From Rhizopus sp. PT2906 (Eukaryota; Mucoromycota; Mucoromycetes; Mucorales; Rhizopodaceae), in assembly GCA_025529335.1 (NCBI GenBank), contig JAMYHX010000328.1:1-48786 (forward strand): 48,786 bases of DNA, written 5' to 3'. A model generated the notes under the pieces. The model was not told the DNA's origin. It ran no database searches and saw only the letters and a program-made list of their open reading frames with translations. The position numbers were made by a program, and so were the translations under genes. Of this stretch, positions 44,827-48,786 are shown one piece after another; within the stretch, counting starts at the first letter, position 1, and every line of letters starts with the position of its first letter.

Positions 44827-47484
44827 AACAATGCTTGAGCCTTGTGTTTTTCTACGCTTTCGTCTGCTGTCCAGTTCGGATAGAGATCCGGACAAGGTAA
44901 TGTGTGATTGAAGTGCCAAAACGAATTTCGAAGAAAAGAAAAAATAAATAAACTTTCTTATTAGAAAAGAAAAAGAAAAAAAAAGAAAATAATACACAAG
45001 CGACAGAATACAAACAAAATAAGGGGAAGGAAAGAAAGAAGAGAAAAGTAAGAGAAGTAAAGAGAGAAAGAGAGAGAGAGGGAAAAGGTTAGTGTTGCCG
45101 GGTTTTAAAATAACAAAAATCCAGATTCTCAAAAGGAGGAAAGTAAGGGAAGAGCGTGTGTAAAAAATAGAAACAATTGAGTAACAAAAAAGCCCAATCG
45201 ATCAAAACAAGCCCTTTTGCATTTTTTTCCCTTGTTCAATCTTTTATTCTTTTCTTTCTTGCTTGCTTTCAAAGAGGCTTTATTACATGTAAAGAGACTG
45301 AACTCTGGTTACACAAGTAGCTAGGTTCTTTTTATAGTGTCTGGATCCCGTCACCTGATAGGGTTGCCTTTTTTTTTTCAAATTAGCCAATCTGAACGCA
45401 CGCACTGATGCCAATGGTTCAACTGCAATACCAGACCATTTTTACTTTTTATGGAATAAACTGGATTTTGCATTGGAAATTATCAAACCAATTGCCAGAG
45501 AAAAAAAAAGGAAGCTCAATAGTAAATAAAGAATAATCCCATGATGATTCTTGATGATTTTGAATAACCTTCCATAAATAGAAATTACACCAGAGAGAGA
45601 GAGAGAGTAAAAAGTGAGAGAGAAGCCAGAGCAAGTTGCATAGTTTATCACTTTATTGGCAAACTTTGGTGTACTTTTTTATATATCTGTTTTGATGAAA
45701 ATATTCTGTTTACAAATGTAACACTTGTCTCCGTTTTCCTAAAGGATTCACGTTGCTACTACACATGCTTAAGTACACATATTTCCATATTAAATGATAC
45801 AAGCAGGTGTGCTTTTTTTATATTCTAGCTGGGTCACAACTCTTGTCACCCAACTCAATTATGACTTTTTGTGGTCTCTCTTCCTTCCTTTGAGTAGCAT
45901 TCAGGTTGTTTCAAGAAGTTTATGCGCGTGTGTGCATACTAATGATCAAAGAAAGGGTCTTGTAAACAAAAAAGTCAATCCACTTAAAGATCATTCGCTG
46001 AATTACTATGTGAATAATAAAAAAAGAGAGATGATGTATTCATCCCCTTCATTTTTTCTTTTTCTCTCTCTTTCCTGATACACAAATAATAAGCGTTGAA
46101 ACGTTGACTTTTTGAAATATTTAAGAATACACAGTTTCATTTCTACAAAAAGCCATTTCAACCGAATAAAGTGTTTTATAACAAAAAAAGAGGGAATGTA
46201 CACATAGACATTCATCAAAAGTATACTTTAGGTAGAGTCTATGGCGCGCGCGCAAGACCCTTTTATCTTTATACCTTTTTTTAAAGTAACGCCGTTTGAT
46301 TGCTATCTGTTCTATTTTAACATTTGCGTAGCTATTTCGGTCCTGTGTCCCTTTTCTATCTTTAGAACGTCTACCCGGGTAGGGCATTAACAGAGGCGAG
46401 GCTGTTTTTCGATTACTGCTCCCCAGGGATAAGAGTTAATTGCCCTCCCCCTCTTCCCCCATCTCCTTTCCTTCGCTTATGCCCCTTGTTTAAGAAATAT
46501 AAAAGTCGAGATCAATGTAATAGGGAACAATTAGAAATAACTCCCACAGTTAAAATATATAGTGTGATCTTTACAAAACATGACTACATAATATGAGTAT
46601 TCCTCTTCCCTTGATTTAAGTCTACATCTTGTCAATAATGATAAAACGAAAATGCAATGCCACATGAAGGGTATCTTTCTGAAGCTTGAAAATGATGTGA
46701 GAACTTATCATTATAAAAAGGGAAGCTATACCTGAGTTGGTACCTTTACTTGCGTATAGAATGCAAATAAATGCTTGTGCGACACCTTAAATGTAGCATA
46801 AAGAGTCACTATCTTGACTTGCGCTCAAAGATACAATGGAGAGCGCGCACATACGCCTTCATTACATCTTACGTCATCGAACAGGTGTTAATCTTGATTA
46901 AGCACTGATTCATCTCATGATTGTTTAAGAAGAATATCATCAAATACACACCTCGCGCATAATTTAAAGGGAGGTAAAATGTGTATATCCGTATATAGTC
47001 GGTAAGGCAGATTTTATTGTGTTGTGGGAAATGATTGTCATTACAGATTCCTTTATACAGTTGCTTTTATTGCTTTTGAAATTTAGGTAAAAGGATAGGA
47101 AATAAATCTTATGATTCAATATGTTGTATTCAGTGTAAAAAGGGTAGTTAACTTGATGACCAGCAGAGTGGGTTCTTTATTTTTTATATGCTAAACCTTG
47201 TCTTTTCTTTAGGAAGTATTTCCAATTCAATATAGTGCCATTTATTATATTTTAAAGTTTTGTACTGAAAGGGTAAGTGAACTACGAGTCCCAAATTGAG
47301 ACACATCAATAGCGTTAGTAAAGAAGAAATTGACCTATTCTCGGGTACAGACCAGGACAGATTGTGGAGAATGTAAAAAAAAAGCAAGTAAATAAAAAAA
47401 TTAGCTTATTGATCTATGTTCTTTAATACAACTTACCCAAAAAGTATTATATCTGACGGCTATAGGCCTATCTACGTTTCTTTT
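44827..47484. other. 2.7-kb spacer without a recognisable gene
   Basis: AT-rich with (GA)n runs (about 45059-45079 and 45594-45606) and long A/T tracts. Frames at 45794-46078 (+), 46121-46387 (-) and 47184-47387 (-) are open but show no motif; I treat them as chance or relics. Confidence 0.5.
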
Positions 47485-48781
47485 TCAGAAAGTAGCGGCA
47501 AGGTGTTCAAATTCTGCAGTTTTGGAGGAACTGCGTTTTGGATCAAGCTGAGGGAATGTAGCCCCAAAAAGAAGAGTTGCGAGGCCAGATAAGCCTATGA
47601 TCATAGCACTTAAACTGTCACGAACATGGGTGGCTTTTCCTGCGAGAACAGAAGAGCAATCCGGATTAACACATTGAAATGTGCCGTTCACAACTTTCAG
47701 TTTGGTGTTTCCAGTAACTCGCAAAGGACGCTGAAGTTTCTTGAAGCAAAAAAAGACAAGTTTGCGAAGTGTTATGTTTGTTCGTAATACATATAGAAGT
47801 GTACAAACTGTTCTTTCTTGACTTCCATTGACCTCCATATTTCAAATGCCCTTTGATTGTGGAACCAACACAGTAGCCTCTATCACCAACAAACATAATA
47901 TGTTGTGATTTATCAGAGCCTGTAACGTATCGACGTTCATTGGAGCATAATTTATCAATATATTTTCGCCTTTGCAGCTCATAGGTACGGTCCTGTCTTA
48001 CTCTTGTTGGTAAGTAGTAGAAATTTCTCAATTGCTCTCGATGTCTTGCAGTTCGTTGATACCACTCTTCAAGTCTGGCAACGCTTTCGTCTTTTTTGAT
48101 ACTTTTTCTACTAGCTGCATTTTCAATGCTCGATATCCTTCGTGCGTTTGCTTTTTTCGCTCTTTGGAGTTGTAATCGAAGCTTTTGTGCTCCACTGCCG
48201 TAATCTATTTACTCTGACTTCACTTTAAAGGGGTTTTCAAATTTAAAAAAAAAAACGACTTCGAAGGCTGTTTACTTTTCTTTTCTCGCTTTAGTCGTTC
48301 GAGTTTAGGAGCCAAGTATATCCTTAAAAGTACAGTAATCACACGGTTGAGTAACCTGGTATAACGGAACTTGTTAGACCATAAGCTCTTAAAGTTGGCC
48401 ATATATTTGTTAAGAGCCATCTTCATCGGGTATGGTTCGATTGATTCATCCATCATCGTGTCTCTTTTCGGAAGAGCATCGAATAAGACTCTCTCAAAAA
48501 GATGCTTTGTCAGTTTGTCTATATCAACACCTCTGGGGCCGAAATGATGTGCATGTATTGTCTGTAAATGACCGCTCTTGAAAAGATTAGCAAGTTCCTT
48601 TTCTAAAGCTACTGTTGGTGTACACTCCTTGTTTAAAGGTGGAGGAAAATGTACAATGTTACCCTGCATGGGAAAGTCTTTTGGAAGGATCTCTTGAACA
48701 TTTACATCATTTTGTTCTTCTAATACAACGGTATTGTTGCCTTCGTTGATGAATGTTGCACTCTTCAAAGCAACACAAGCT
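47485..48781 (-). pseudogene. Decayed TnpB/Fanzor-like RNA-guided nuclease gene, probably truncated at window edge
   Basis: Minus-strand segments in different frames read as one protein. Segment 1 (48220-48781) is Lys/Arg-rich helical. Segment 2 (about 47670-48213) has a coiled basic stretch and HIMFVGDRGYCVGSTIKGH. The final segment (to 47485) has CFKKLQRPL and FQCVNPDC, giving a C-x2-C ... C-x4-C zinc finger when the frames are read together (TSQTC then CFKK). HVRDSLSAMIIGL follows, resembling the RD-x-x-A-x-x-I end of the RuvC-III region. A poly-T run of 12 at one break and a TAA at another suggest decay. TnpB/Fanzor proteins are transposon-linked omega-RNA-guided nucleases. Family call rests on motif order only. 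Introns could explain part of the breaks. Confidence 0.5.
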
Positions 48782-48786
48782 TATAC

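Noticed and set aside
1..48786. tRNA, rRNA, CRISPR arrays or plasmid-type origins
   Set aside because: No tRNA A/B-box pair with cloverleaf, no rRNA-like block and no spaced direct-repeat array was seen on either strand by eye; CRISPR is not expected in a nuclear fungal genome.

Overview
The window is nuclear DNA of a filamentous fungus, most likely an early-diverging one of the Mucoromycota (Mucorales-like). The evidence is AT-rich spacers full of (CT)n, (TA)n and poly-A/T tracts, many GT-AG introns of about 45-60 nt, polyQ/polyN/polyS tracts, and a gene set fitting that group: siderophore transporter, Pma1-type H+-ATPase, two NDT80/PhoG factors, a Kin1-type kinase with KA1 domain, a MYSM1-like SANT-SWIRM-MPN protein and F-box/LRR debris. 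I cannot name a species. Exon joins were made by reading frame and splice-site logic only.

Layout. 0-10 kb: an unrecognised 214-aa protein (+), a DENND11/LCHN-like DENN protein (-), a siderophore-type MFS transporter (+) with two perfect ATCWGATAA sites upstream, and POP1 of RNase P/MRP (-). 10-13.4 kb: spacer, a frameshifted F-box/LRR-like relic and unassigned minus-strand frames. 13.5-14.3 kb: a HAC1/XBP1-type bZIP gene (-). 15.3-20 kb: a sphingoid-base kinase (+) and NDT80-like gene 1 (+). 20.1-26.6 kb: a MYSM1-like deubiquitinase (-) and PMA1 (+), divergent. 27-31.6 kb: a Ser-rich protein, an RGS-FSP1/AIFM2 fusion and TIM44, all on minus. 32-34.7 kb: a possible 63-aa membrane protein and NDT80-like gene 2 (-). 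35.4-41 kb: a zinc-finger/RRM protein (+), MTA phosphorylase (-) and a Kin1/MARK kinase (-). 42.2-44.8 kb: a caleosin-like protein with a long motif-repeat N-terminus (+) and a NATD1-like GNAT protein (-). The right edge holds a decayed TnpB/Fanzor-like nuclease (-).

The most interesting locus is the bZIP gene. Its DNA-binding half stops at a TAA, and an activation-domain-like half continues in the same frame one codon later. The TAA lies inside a predicted 123-nt (41-codon) intron bounded by two stem-loops with 7-nt loops cut as CAG|CACG and CCG|CAGT, as in Ire1-type HAC1/XBP1 splicing. An 18-nt segment of that intron is perfectly complementary to the 5' leader 23-40 nt upstream of the ATG. 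Together these resemble the budding-yeast HAC1 design of Ire1 splicing plus intron-leader translational block, and I know of no description of it in this fungal lineage.

Second-tier points are the in-frame RGS-FSP1 fusion, the siderophore GATA sites, the motif array on the caleosin-like protein, the NDT80 pair with a shared intron phase and an X-box-like cluster upstream of copy 1, and the decayed Fanzor-like element.
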